Shown: positions 50,320 to 61,683 of the stretch, piece by piece
Position numbering within the stretch: the stretch's first letter is position 1
Layout of the letters: every line of letters begins with the position of its first letter
Source: Impatiens glandulifera
Taxonomy: Eukaryota > Streptophyta > Magnoliopsida > Ericales > Balsaminaceae
Assembly: GCF_907164915.1 (NCBI RefSeq)
Contig: NC_061864.1
Coordinates: 4,485,389-4,549,388 of the forward strand
Length of the DNA stretch: 64,000 nucleotides
Direction of reading: 5' to 3'
Position numbers and translations under genes: made by a program
The notes under the pieces: generated by a model
What the model was told of the DNA's origin: nothing
Seen by the model: only the letters and a program-made list of their open reading frames with translations
Database searches by the model: none

Positions 50320-51360
50320 CAAGGAGTCCGGCTTTCTCTATTGTGCGTGTTTGGCTTGGGGTTTTGCAAGGATCCGGCTAGGGTTCTAGACCTAGGGTTT
50401 CTGTTCTGGATCGAGGTAAGTTCCTTCCTATTCTCCTCTATCTCTGTTTATTCCTTGTGCACACTTGACGTGATAGAGACAAACTATATGCAAATTGATA
50501 GTCCATTTCTGAATTTCTTCGTCCATTGGTTCGAGACTTCAAGCTGGTAAACTATCGTATATGTGGTGACCCTAATTCTGTTGAGTTTATTGATGAACCT
50601 GCAGTTTACTTGACCTTAAAGTAAAATTCTTTATTGGTTGGTAGGAAGAGTGTTGAATTTCCTGGTATATTGTTTCTTTAAACATAGAAGGTTAATATGT
50701 TGATTCATTCATACTGTCTTGAATGGTTGAATACAAACAGTACATGGTTAATTTTGGTAGCCATAACATACTTACCACAGCTAAGGATCACAGTTAATTT
50801 ATCCTAATTTTAATATAACAACTAACTTTAGGTTTGTATATGCAGAACTTGAGATCTTGATTTGGTATTTAGGTTCCAGGTAGTCCTCCATCCTATTTAT
50901 ACTTGTACATTGATCGGAAGTTGTTAAGGCTGTTTGATAATATAGAACATTTCTGATCTCAATGCAAGCCTTGCATTCATAAGATGGCACAACTTCTTCA
51001 CACTCGAGAATTACCTCATTGCAGGCAGCAGCACCGCCATCATCAATTCATCATCGACCCAATTGGCTTCTTGAGGCCATTAAATTGAATATTGTCGTTC
51101 GATCCTTCCTTCTCTTCAATTCATCAGGTTATATTGTTGAGATTGCTTAAAATCTATGCTGTTAACCGGCATTCGGAAACAGTTGGATTTTCTTTGCAAG
51201 TGACTAGTTCTTATGGGTGATTGATTAACAATCGCTATTAATATGTTTCATTTCTGCTGGCCTGAATTTTGTCTTACCATTGGCCATGAACTATGATTGC
51301 AGGATTTTAGAAGAGAAGAAAATCCATCAAAGATGGTAAATTTGTGTTAACTTTCAGGAT
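50320..51360 (+). other. Orphan exon-like region with telo-box motifs; possible broken gene or non-coding RNA
   Basis: GGCTAGGGTTCTAGACCTAG and then GGTTTCTG (50378-50405) contains telo-box-like TAGGGTTT. It ends in ATCGAG|GTAAGTTCC, a strong donor near 50415. Further on, an exon-like piece between ATTGCAG (51025) and TTCATCAG|GTTATA (51128), and GATTTTAGAAGAGAAGAAAA up to AAAGATGGTAAAT, look like leader exons ending in a start codon. No coding body follows. A 34-codon frame at 50984-51088 is the longest relevant ORF. The parts resemble the 5' end of a translation-related plant gene, but I cannot name it. Confidence 0.35.
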
Positions 51361-53011
51361 CATATTCACAAATTACAAATAAAAGTGAAGAACACATGAG
51401 CATTACAGGATCATATTGGTTTTGAAACATGTCAAAAACGAGCTGATACAAAGAAAGTCCTCAAGAGTCTTCTCTACAAGACGACCATTTTTCAGGTAAA
51501 AAAACATTGAAATGAACTAGTTTCCTAAATTTTTTTGTTTGAACAAATGATGATGATGTGTCTGAATATACTGCTTGGGCCTCATCAAAAGAGAATGAAA
51601 CGTGCATGATTCCTTTGTATAAATTTTGTATCTCTCTGATTAAATTTAGTTTTTCAAATAGACAAGTGTACCTGAAAACAACATTTCCAGATCCACATAA
51701 ACAATAAATGTTTCCAACCAATTAGTAATTTGTGTTTATGGACATTTCCAGGCAAAAATAGACTAGATAGTTTTTCAGATGAAGGTGATGAACTATTTCG
51801 ATCAATATATATATGGCCAATAATGCCATACTTGGTTCTTCGTGGGTGATGGAAGGCTTCTTTACTCAAAAATCCTGATAATTTTTTTGAGTGGAAAGAA
51901 CCTCCAAAACATCATCACACATAGAAGGCAAAAGGAATGCCTAAATAAACAATTATGACATTTTACCTTATAAATAACCCACTATTTCATCAACTAATGT
52001 TTTTCAACAAATTATTTTCAAATAACCCAACATCAATCAATCAACATGCCCTTAAAATGTGTGAATGGATTGGTGAAATGGAATCTTGCAGGGAATGGCA
52101 GATGAGAAATTCAGGTCATGTGTGGACGCATATAAATATATCTTTGTATGATACACCTGTCGCTTTCTGCCTGAGGTAATTTTATTTATTTGTGTACAAA
52201 GAAAATAAGGACTTCATTAGTGGGGTTGATTAGATTAAAGCTGATTGTAGAAGTACTAGATAACTATATTGAATTCTCTTTAGGTTAAAGTTTGTGTATT
52301 GTGTTGTTTCAATTTCTTATGAACCTTCTTATGGTTTTGAATTTGATGATCAAAACAAATGGACAATAAAGTACTCTTCAATAATACCCAAAAATGAAAG
52401 TACTTGATAAATAATTGCATTGGATCACCAATCTCATCTAGAGACAGATGCATATGAAGAAAACCAAAATGTTGCTTGGTTGCCCTTAGGTGAGTACGAT
52501 TTGGAGCCTTTTATGATACTCTTTACATAGACTAGATCATGCTCGAGTCGTGCCCATTAGCCTAGCTAGCTAAACTTGGTCTAGCTAATCGTACCGATCA
52601 TGATTCGAGTCTTTTGAGGGGCTTAATCTCAAGTTTGTTATTAAAAACATGATATAACTTGAATTAAATTAATGTAAATCTCTGAGGAATAACAAAAAGA
52701 AAACGAATTTAAAATACATGGTAAAAAGTTAACCAATGATGATAGTTCATTAGCAAAATTATAATTATTACAACCAAACCAAAAGGGGTCACGGTTGTTT
52801 ATGGACCAACGGCTCGTCCAGGTTCATTTGTATTTCCTAAAAAAAAAAATTACTAATATTATAATTAGTTGATATCATGGATTAATGCTAGGATAAGTTA
52901 TTGTGAATATATATATATATTTATATTTATATTGTTTGTAATATTATTAATTGTCATGTTTACAATATTTAATAATACAAAATTGATCATTTTAAGCAAT
53001 ATTTACAATAA

Positions 53012-53015
<4 letters not shown>

Positions 53016-53095
<80 letters not shown>
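53016..53095. repeat. Long (TA)n microsatellite, about 40 units
   Basis: About 80 bp of uninterrupted TA, the longest simple repeat in the window. Confidence 0.95.
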
Positions 53096-53097
<2 letters not shown>

Positions 53098-53849
53098 TAT
53101 TCAAGGTAGTGGCTATGACGGCACATGAAGACGAAATTGTTATCATCACATCTCATCCATCCACCAATGTTTTTCTATTTTATTATTATTACTGGATAAA
53201 TTCGTGAATATTAATATCAAAATGAATGTGATAATAAAACAAAGTAAAAAGAAGAAATGAAAGTCTTACTTGTTATGTAAAGATATTGCCAACTAGTTAT
53301 AAATTATCACTTGATAAAACAAGTTTAATTTATCATTTATAAAAAAAAAGCTTAAAAAATTATTCTTTTATTACAAAATTTATTTCATTAAATAAATAAA
53401 TTGTAGGACTTATTGATGTAGGTTCTCAAATCCATTCAGAGTTGGCCAAGGAAGATTCATATAATGTTGAGTCATTTTTTTTTACTTTTCAGTTTGTAAT
53501 ATTTTTGTAATTCTAATGAAAAGTTTCTCTATAAAAAATATTTTAGTAACTAATTGAAATTAACCTTATTCAACAAATACTTTTATCATATCACATCAAA
53601 CTTATTGTGATTGTTAAATTATATTATTTCTTTTAGATTAAAAAATATATATATCAAACTAGTCATCTTCCCTCTTTTTTATTGCTTGACTGAGAAGCTT
53701 ATTGGCAAATCAAATTTTTAGTTATCACTATAATAACAATTGATTTTAGGTTACAAAAATAATAATATCATTTTATAAATTTTAATTATATTTTATTATC
53801 TTGCAATAATAATAATAAACAAAACAAAAAAGAAAAGAAAATACACGTC

Positions 53850-54390
53850 CAGCCAATGTCAAACCGACCAGCTGTCCTTTGTGGGCCCGAGAGCATTGCC
53901 TTCGGCAAAGAGAAGTCGACACATCGTTATAATAAAAAAGAATCCAGCCCTTCAATTTAATTAATATGTTAAAGTTTATCCTTATCGTTTTTAAATATTC
54001 ATATCAGGAACTAGAGTTCTCTATTAGACCTAATATTTCACATATGTTTATCAGGAACTAGAGTTTTCCTATAGACATAATATTTTACATATGTTTAATT
54101 TCTGATTTATTATATAATTATATTTTTAATAAAATAATAACTTGCAAAAATGGAACTCTACAGAAGAAATAAATAAACTAACAGTCCACATTAGCCGTAC
54201 AATGGATGAATGGATCTGATAGTCGCAGATCTCGAAGCATCCTCAACAATCCTCCTCTTAAATAACGCCACGTGGTCATCATGACACCGACCTTTTCACT
54301 TTATTATCCATCCTTGCCGACATCCTAGCTTTGGGTCCCACCTTTAACCGTCTGGCTCTTTCCACGTCTACACGGCAGTTTCTTTTACCA
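53850..54390. other. GC-richer island without a gene, with a perfect G-box
   Basis: Two blocks (53850-53935 and 54190-54380) are much richer in G and C than the surrounding DNA. Block 1 has GCATTGCCTTCGGCAAAGAG, a small hairpin. Block 2 has the palindrome CCACGTGG (about 54271). Between them is a 46-bp tandem duplication (54004-54097, beginning TCAGGAACTAGAGTT). No frame or RNA gene is recognisable. Confidence 0.4.
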
Positions 54391-55941
54391 ATTAAATTGT
54401 TTTTTACCCCTCCACTTATTGTTTTATGTACGTTTTGTCACCTAACTATTGTTAAGTAATTAATGTGTTTTAATCCTATATATTTACTGCTCAACAAACA
54501 GTTTATATTTATATTTGGCTTGCTGAAAAATAAAATACATTATTACAAGCACTAGGTAAGAAAATTAAGCGTCACGATGATGATAATAATAATGAACATT
54601 TTTTTGATATATGCAATATTAAACATTATAAAAATAAAATTTATTTAGACTGATGATATTTTCACTAAAAAAATGTTTTGTTCTTCATTTTATTTGTATC
54701 TTAAATTGTATACTTTCAATTTGATGATTACATATTGATATTATTGTTACATTAAAAATACCGTATTTTCTGTTATACCAAAAAAAATATAAGATACAAT
54801 TACTATACCAAAATTATTAGTACAGTCAAAATATAAGATTTTTAAATTTTCAGTATATATCAAAATAATATATATATATATATATATATAATATAATTCA
54901 AAATAAATAATGACTAATAAAATTATAAATATTTATATTTTAATTTTAATTTCAGAAATTAAAAGAAATATGGTATAATAAAACAACTAATTTTAATAAA
55001 TTTATTTTTTTCTCTAAACATAATTTAATATAGGCTCAATTTCCAAAATACTTAATTGGTCTCTTTAAACTTAACCAATTTATTATTTTTTTAAATATAT
55101 TTTATTTTAATTCAATTACATAAATATAATTTTTAAAAATCAAATCAAAATATAATTTATTGTAATATTATTAAATATATGTAATCTATGAACATTCTAT
55201 TTTATTTCACTATATATTTTTAGATATAATGATATAATACGATTAAGTAACCGAAATTAAATTATACCGAAATCAATGTCCTTAAAGGTATGAATATCTT
55301 AATAATATAACACTTAAATTAAATTCTAATAAAATAATAAAATAAATCTAGCAAAAAAAAAAAAAAAAGAATACAGAATAGTGTAGAATGTATATGTACG
55401 ATTTTGCATTTATCAACCCTGTTTATGTATTTATCATTGGTCAATATTGTTTAATTTTATTAGACTTATAAATGTAAATAAACTGTTATTACTTATCACT
55501 TAATAAGTTGTTATACAAGTTTTTGAAGAAAAATACTGTAAATAAATAAAATAAAACATACAATAACGTTTAATTAAATAATAAACTGTTCACAAAAAAA
55601 ATATTTAAAAATAACTCAACATCAACATACTCTTAATGGTTAATTTGTTAGATAAATAACAATTATATCACACAATGTCTGAACTTTTTTTCTTAAACAT
55701 CCATTACATGTTGAAATATTAGCATTATGTTATTTATTTATAATATTAAAAACTGATAACAATTCTCTCTATAGTAAAAAAAAAAATTGAAAGAAAACCC
55801 TTATATAAGACTCTCATTACATGATGCTACTTAAGAAATCACATTTGTACTTTTTTTGTATTTTTTCTTCATACACATTAATTATTGTTAGAAATAATGA
55901 AATGTATACCAATTATAAAACACATACCATACAAACTAGAT

Positions 55942-56210
55942 ATAGGCCTTGTTCTCTTTGAGTTATTTAAAAAACCCACACAAAATACATTTTCCAATCA
56001 ATCACTCCTCACCAATCACTTCACTTATATCATTAACCAAACTACAAAAATACCCTCTATTTTAAATTATTATTATTTTTTATTTATAAATATCAATACC
56101 CTTTAAGTCTTTTTATCAAAAATAATCATTATTTTCTCAAAATCATCACCTATCATCTAATTTTTCTCTCTCTTGATTTTTAAAAAAACCCACAACCGAA
56201 TGAGGCCATA
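55942..56210. mobile_element. MITE-like element upstream of the dehydrin gene
   Basis: Ends GGCCTTGTTC (55945) and GAATGAGGCC (to 56207) are inverted repeats matching at 8 of 10 bases, and ATA flanks both sides. The GGCCTTGTT end resembles the MITE in the WD40-gene intron. Length is about 263 bp, with no coding capacity. It sits about 400 bp before the dehydrin start codon. Confidence 0.45.
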
Positions 56211-56458
56211 GAGTTATTTGAATTAAATATAAAATATTATAAAAAAGTAAAATAAGAATAATTGATAGATGGATAAGTGATTAAGTAATAGATATGTTTT
56301 AATGTGAATCATAAAATTGATTTATGCTTGTTAGAGAAGCTAAAGAAGAAGAAAACAATAAAGTAAAAGCTTTATTATTAAGACAGATAACTATTAATAT
56401 AAAACGGTAAATTAAAAATAATAAAAAAATAATAAATGAAATCTTAATCGCGTATAGT

Positions 56459-56507
56459 CCGCGTAACTCTCTGTCTCTCTCCTTCTTCTTTTTCTTCCTA
56501 TAAAAGG
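56459..56507 (+). promoter_or_regulatory. Dehydrin core promoter: CCGCGT motif and TATA box
   Basis: CTATAAAAGG (56498-56507) is a strong TATA box, 115 bp before the ATG. CCGCGT (56459-56464), about 35 bp upstream of it, fits the VCGCGB site of calmodulin-binding CAMTA factors, which act in fast cold and wounding responses. A CT-rich stretch lies between. Binding is inferred from motif only. Confidence 0.55.
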
Positions 56508-56621
56508 CAGAGAGATCTCTCCATAATTCTCATCAATACTTCACCATTAATCAACTTTAAACCGTTTTCATTAATTCTGCGTTTGCGTTTATCATATATT
56601 CAAAACTGATCTCCATCAGAA

Positions 56622-57413
56622 ATGGCTGAAGAGCACCACAATCATCAATTCATCACCCCGGTCGAAGAAGCAGCAGTCGATGTACCTGCTGCCGCCTCTT
56701 CCGTCGAGACGCAAGACAGAGGTATCTTTGATTTTCTCAGTAAGAAAGACGATGAGAAGCTTACCCCGCCGCCACAGACTTACCCCGGAGAGGAGGAGGT
56801 TCTAGTCGCTGAGTTCGATAAAGTTCAAGTTTCAGAGCCGAAGGTGGAAGTAGTAGTAGTAGAAGAAGAGAAGGTGGATGAAGAGAAAAAGCAGAGCTTT
56901 TTTGAAAAACTCCACAACGATAGCAGCTCCAGCTCTGTAAGTTTATGAGTTTTGTATATTAATAATTAATGTCCGAATGAATGATCAAAAATCTGAAAGT
57001 TGTTTGTTTATATATAATATGTACAGTCTAGCGATGAGGAGGAAGAGGGATCGGAAAAGAAGGAGAAGAAGAAGAAGAAGAAGGGTTTGAAGGAAAAGAT
57101 CAAGGAGAAGATAACCGGAGGAGGAGAAGAGGACACGACAGTTCCTATCGAGAAGTACGAGGAGGAGGAAGCTGTTGCGGCGGTGGTAGTCCCGCCTGAG
57201 GAAAAGAAGGGGTTTTTGGAGAAGATCAAGGATAAACTTCCAGGACAGAAGAAAACTGAGGAAGTTCCGGCGCCGGCGCCGGTAGCTGCGGTTGAGGTTG
57301 TTCAGGTGGAGGAGACGAAGGAGAAGAAGGGTATTCTGGAGAAGATTAAAGAAAAGCTTCCTGGGTATCACCCAAAGACCACAGAAGAGGAGAAGGGACA
57401 GGGATCCGATTGA
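56622..57413 (+). CDS. Acidic dehydrin of F1SK3 type (COR47/ERD10/ERD14-like)
   Basis: Two exons, 56622-56936 and 57027-57413, give 233 residues. In order: the F-segment [15 protein letters not shown] (32-46), the S-segment [16 protein letters not shown] (97-112) and three K-segments: [14 protein letters not shown] (about 123-136, degenerate), [14 protein letters not shown] (165-178) and [14 protein letters not shown] (205-218). The linkers are rich in Glu, Val and Lys, and no Y-segment is present, so it is an acidic SK3 dehydrin. Such proteins are disordered, bind membranes and protect proteins in cold and drought; the Ser run is a casein kinase 2 target in relatives and tunes calcium binding. 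The only intron falls inside the Ser run, between S105 and S106. Transcription in cold or drought is expected from family and is consistent with the TATA and CCGCGT elements. Confidence 0.95.
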
Positions 57414-57599
57414 ATTGATGATGATGATGATGATGAATGATGAATGATGAATAATGCTTTGTGAACGTGATTCCTTTTCTTTTGTTTTGCTTTTGTGAAT
57501 CATACACATTTGTTGTTGTTGTATGATCGTAATAATCTTATTGCTTTTCGATTTGTTTTCGGTTACTTTATATTATTATTATTATAAGTAAGTACTGCT

Positions 57600-58159
57600 T
57601 GTATATGTGCTTAATTATATATATTTGAATTATTATTATTACTATTATTTAACATCTCTATGTTATTATTATGATTATCCTCGCTAGAATAATTCAAAAA
57701 TATGTTAGAATATAAATAATCAAGTTAGAGTTACTCATTGTGATTTTGTTCTACACAACACCACAAGGGACTCGTCATCCCATTTATGTTTAAATACTAT
57801 TTTAATACATCTCTATTATTATTATTATATTTAATTAAAGTTCGCAAATTTATGGTCCTTTTTAGATTAATTAACAAAACTGAAATTGAACATGGACATT
57901 ATGCAAACAAGGACAAATTCAATTTATATTTTGTAAGCTACATTATATGTTTGAAATATTAACTAAATAAATTAGTAAAAAAGAAGAATTAAAGAAAATG
58001 AAATGACTTGGGTACCCATCATAGTTTCCACTATAGTAAGTTTAAGATGGAGGAGTCAGCGAAACAAACTTTATTTTTTTAAAAAAAATTATAAAAATAA
58101 TCTAGAATTGATATATTTAAAATGAAAAAATAGAGTTCCACACGATTATTCTGTACTAC

Positions 58160-58216
<57 letters not shown>

Positions 58217-59062
58217 GAAAGGATAGATAGCTAAGATTTATGTGGGATCGACTTAGATCTAAATACTAAAAGAGTGGATGTATGTATGTGTATGGGGGAC
58301 TGGTAGTTATAAATAAAATAAAAATAAATAAATCCTACTCCATTATTTTATCAATGGACACCACATGGCAGATGATAAGATGATCGCCATTATTCATTTC
58401 ACTTTTTTTAATATATTAAAATATGCTCTTCTGATTTCATTTTACTTTCATATAACCTTTAATTGATTTGATTGATGGCCATATAATCATTTAAAATTGA
58501 CAACCTAATAGTCTTACACCCTGTTTGTTTATACTGACCGGTTTAGAGAGGGATATAGACGACGTGAACAATTCAAACTATAACTTCTTTTTATTTTATC
58601 TTATAGATCACAACACTTAACGGAATTTGTTTCAACTAAATTCATTTAAATATATATACACATTTGTAAAATTTCCCTTTCAAAACAAACCTAACTTACC
58701 CAAATTACTAATTCAAATTTAGTTCAGATTGAATTTCTACTTAGTTTTTTATTTATAAAAAAAAACAAAAGTATAAGAAAAAATCAGCAGTGAATCTGAT
58801 GAACCAAAGACAAAGAGAAAGACACAACAAAGAAAAGTACAACAAAATTGTAAATCCAATCCAATCCAATTATGGGCATCCACAAGCAAACAAATTGCTC
58901 CAAAAAAGACTAATGGGTATATCTTGAGTAGTGTCGTTTTCATATCTGAAACTATTCGGCGCCCGCCCTTATGCAATATCGATAAGTTAGTTATATGGCG
59001 CAAAGGGCATCTAAATTAGAAAACAATAATACCTCAATTGGACCTAATTAACTTCCAAGTCA
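57600..59062. other. Intergenic region between the dehydrin and TRM6 (both 3' ends)
   Basis: AT-rich. It holds an (AAT)n array at 58160-58216 and, nearer TRM6, sequence that may belong to the TRM6 3' UTR. An open frame on the minus strand at 58749-59003 matches nothing I know and may lie in that UTR. Confidence 0.5.
58160..58216. repeat. (AAT)n microsatellite, about 19 units
   Basis: Uninterrupted AAT units between the dehydrin and TRM6. Confidence 0.92.
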
Positions 59063-61683
59063 TCACTTCAATTTAACCTGGTCATTGCCACAAATCTTGG
59101 TCCCAGTTAGTATATACCCACCAAACGCGCTCATCTGCATGTGTGGATGGGTTCTCGATGGTAGAACCTGCATCAACATTTGTGGCCAATGAAATGAAAC
59201 CCTTTGCATCAGCAATCATAGGCAATAATAACGTCAATGAAGCATGTTCATGTTCAAAGAATAACCTGATATTCCCGGAGCCAGGGTTCTGAGATTTGCA
59301 AATTTATTGCCTTCTTTTCAACTTGAAGATTGTGCATGCATTCGGCAAGTGGCTGTTATCCAATAGAGAAAATATAAGTCAGCTAGTTTCTACTTTGATA
59401 CTTTCACATAATGCAACTTCTTTTTACATTAACCCAAAAAGACATTATTATAAAACTAACCTGCAAATATTGGTGATAAATTACAAACGGTGCTGAAAAT
59501 GAGAGAAACGGGAAAACTTGTTTTAAAATGTTCCAAGGATCAGCATCGGTAGCAGCTATTACAAGACTGCATAGGAAATACAATTAGGACTTGTTTGATT
59601 AGCTATTTTCAGAAAGAAATACACAAATTAACTGCCAAATATGAAAACCCAAATAAGTGAAATCTTTCAAATTGAACTAAAGAAAAAAAATAAGTGGTTG
59701 CAAATAACCTGGAAAATCCAGTTTCATTCCATGACTTAATTAACTCTGATGAAGCTTTCTCTCCAGCTTTGGGAGATTTGTAAGGTCTGATAACTGGGGC
59801 CACATTTGTGTCTGTCACAATATCCATTGCCTCACTTTCGGATGGAATTGGTTCGACTTTTTTTTCTTCCATGCTTTCTTGATGGTTATCTTCCTGACAA
59901 GTCGTATCATCCTGTAGACAATGTTAATAACTTTAAAATTATGTTGACAAGTATTCAGATTTTAAGGATGAGATCACATACATTAGGCTGAATTTCATCG
60001 TTAGATGTAGCATTTTGTGATGAACAAAGATCTGATACTGAACACTGCACAATCCTGAAAAGGGCAAATTTAAGGTCTTAATAACATGAACATCATCAAA
60101 GGGATGAACTAATACCAATAATCCAATGCCATGGCAAACCTTTTGCATGTTTCACTAGTGAAGTTGAAAATCCTCACTATGTCCAATGAAGTTGGCGAAT
60201 TTCCCAAGTACACGTTGCAGACAGAACCGGTACCTGTTTAGATGATAAAATCACATCCAAACTCGGGCATACTGTAAAAGGTACAAATAAACATAAAACG
60301 GAACTAGAAGCATGCGTATAAAACCTCCTAAGCGCTCCGCAATAGAACCAGCAAGCATGCCAGCAACCATATCCACCACAAGGACATCAGAGTGCGAATG
60401 AACATTAGCCATGGATAGAATAAGAGACAAGGCATCAATGCGTAAGAACCTGAAAACAGCATAAAGATTGAAAGACATAAAAAAACTGACATGATTGAAT
60501 GATTTTATATTACAAAGAGAGAATTGTTACCCTATTTTTGCAGGGTTTTTCTTGAAGTATGCCTCACATATACTGAAACCGTAAAAGAGAATGAAATTAG
60601 GAGGAAACAATGTTCAATGTTTTCTTTTAAATCTACTTAAGCTCCTAACAGCTAATGAATATTCTCATATATTAACGGACCTGCATGCAGAAGGACGCCT
60701 CACAAGAACCGTAGGTGCGTATTTCTTTTGCTTCTTAAGCCTATACTTCTCCTGCATCATACCAAACTTTAGCACTTGTTTACCTCAAAGGACATGAAAT
60801 CGTGTCTATGTTTCCTAATCACCTGTGAGAAAGCTGTTTTATTCTCAAATGTTGCACTATTCGCAATGAGGGCTTCAATTATTTCATTTCCGGTTGCACC
60901 TTGACTGCAACATGGTTGAATATCAAACAAACTTTCAGTTGAAGAATCTTAAGAGAATAGAAAGGTGTGCAATAAAAGATGATAATCCAGAGAAATTTAA
61001 ACAATATGAGCAGCATTTATTTGCTGGGATTTGTTCAGAAGAAATTGGAAAGCTCCTACTTTCTTAAGATTAATATGGAAGTGAAGCATTCAAACCTCTT
61101 CATGGAATCTATGTCTTCGCCTGTAAGACTTTGGGCTAGATTATTATCAATTAATGCTCGATTATCTTTACTTTCATCCACCGTTTCACAACCCCCTTTG
61201 TCTTCAACATTATTATCTACAATGGTAATCAATCGAGCAAGTTAGTCACAAAATCTATATTAGCTTTGTATGTTATCTTTTTCTTAGGCTATTGTTGTTA
61301 AAGACGGAACCACAATCTTACACCAGCAGAGCGTTAAATTTAACCAAGATACAAAAACAAACAGGCAAATAAAAACTAAGAAATTGAGACCTTTTGTGGC
61401 GTCTTGAACACGAGATAGAACCGGTTTCTTTCCATTCTCTACTTGAAACAATGAGCCGTAATGGCAGCCAATCAATGGCTGAAGGGAGAAATTCTTAGTC
61501 CCAATCTTCAAAGTCCTGCAAAACTGATTCAGACCAAAGCCACACAAAGTAATACATATATAGACACAAACAAACAGATACTTACGATCCAGGTGATAGA
61601 CGAGCAAAAACAAGACGATCGCCGTCGTTGATGTCGAGCAAGACACTGCAACCTTCCCACGTAGTTCTAGAATTCTCTGACAT
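59063..61683 (-). CDS. TRM6: tRNA (adenine-58-N1)-methyltransferase non-catalytic subunit TRM6
   Basis: Thirteen exons on the minus strand: 61683-61586, 61515-61391, 61216-61096, 60904-60823, 60751-60681, 60572-60531, 60449-60325, 60233-60140, 60054-59982, 59911-59709, 59566-59461, 59352-59266, 59167-59063. They total 1,332 nt, or 443 residues, about the length of the Arabidopsis protein. Family wording is clear: SVLLDINDGDRLVFARL, QPLIGCHYGSLFQVE, NEIIEALIANSATFENKTAFSQ, EKYRLKKQKKYAPTVLVRRP, VLVVDMVAGMLAGSIAERLGG with GTGSV, and AFGGYILTGTKI near the C-terminus. An acidic, low-complexity insert (DNNVEDKGG..., EEKKVEPIPSESEAMD) is plant-like. TRM6 pairs with catalytic TRM61 in the nucleus to make m1A58 in tRNAs, including initiator tRNA-Met. 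The non-catalytic subunit has a decayed SAM-binding site and helps bind tRNA. Confidence 0.92.

Larger units (their letters stand above)
48900..56440. other. 7.5-kb intergenic region; no intact gene
   Basis: Mostly A/T-rich. Items listed separately: a 67-bp tandem at 49.28 kb, a plastid tRNA relic at 49.46 kb, an orphan exon-like unit at 50.3-51.4 kb, a long (TA)n at 53.0 kb, a GC-rich island at 53.85-54.39 kb and a MITE-like element at 55.94 kb. No long frame in it matches a protein I know. Confidence 0.55.

Noticed and set aside
51461..51869. Two overlapping minus-strand frames that might be exons
   Set aside because: No conserved domain, and joining them by GT-AG splicing gives nothing I recognise.
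51780..51880. C/D-box snoRNA candidate (GTGATGA ... CTGA, about 90 bases)
   Set aside because: No terminal stem brackets the boxes, and internal C'/D' boxes are not convincing.
52088..52182. Exon-like piece reading MADEKFRSCVDAYKYIFV between an AG and a GT
   Set aside because: It faintly recalls the start of MRT4-type ribosome-assembly proteins, but 18 residues followed by a stop and no adjacent exons are too little. Plant MRT4 also differs there as I remember it.
56985..57509. 174-codon Leu/Phe/Arg-rich frame antisense to the dehydrin
   Set aside because: It arises from reading the Lys/Glu-rich dehydrin codons backwards.
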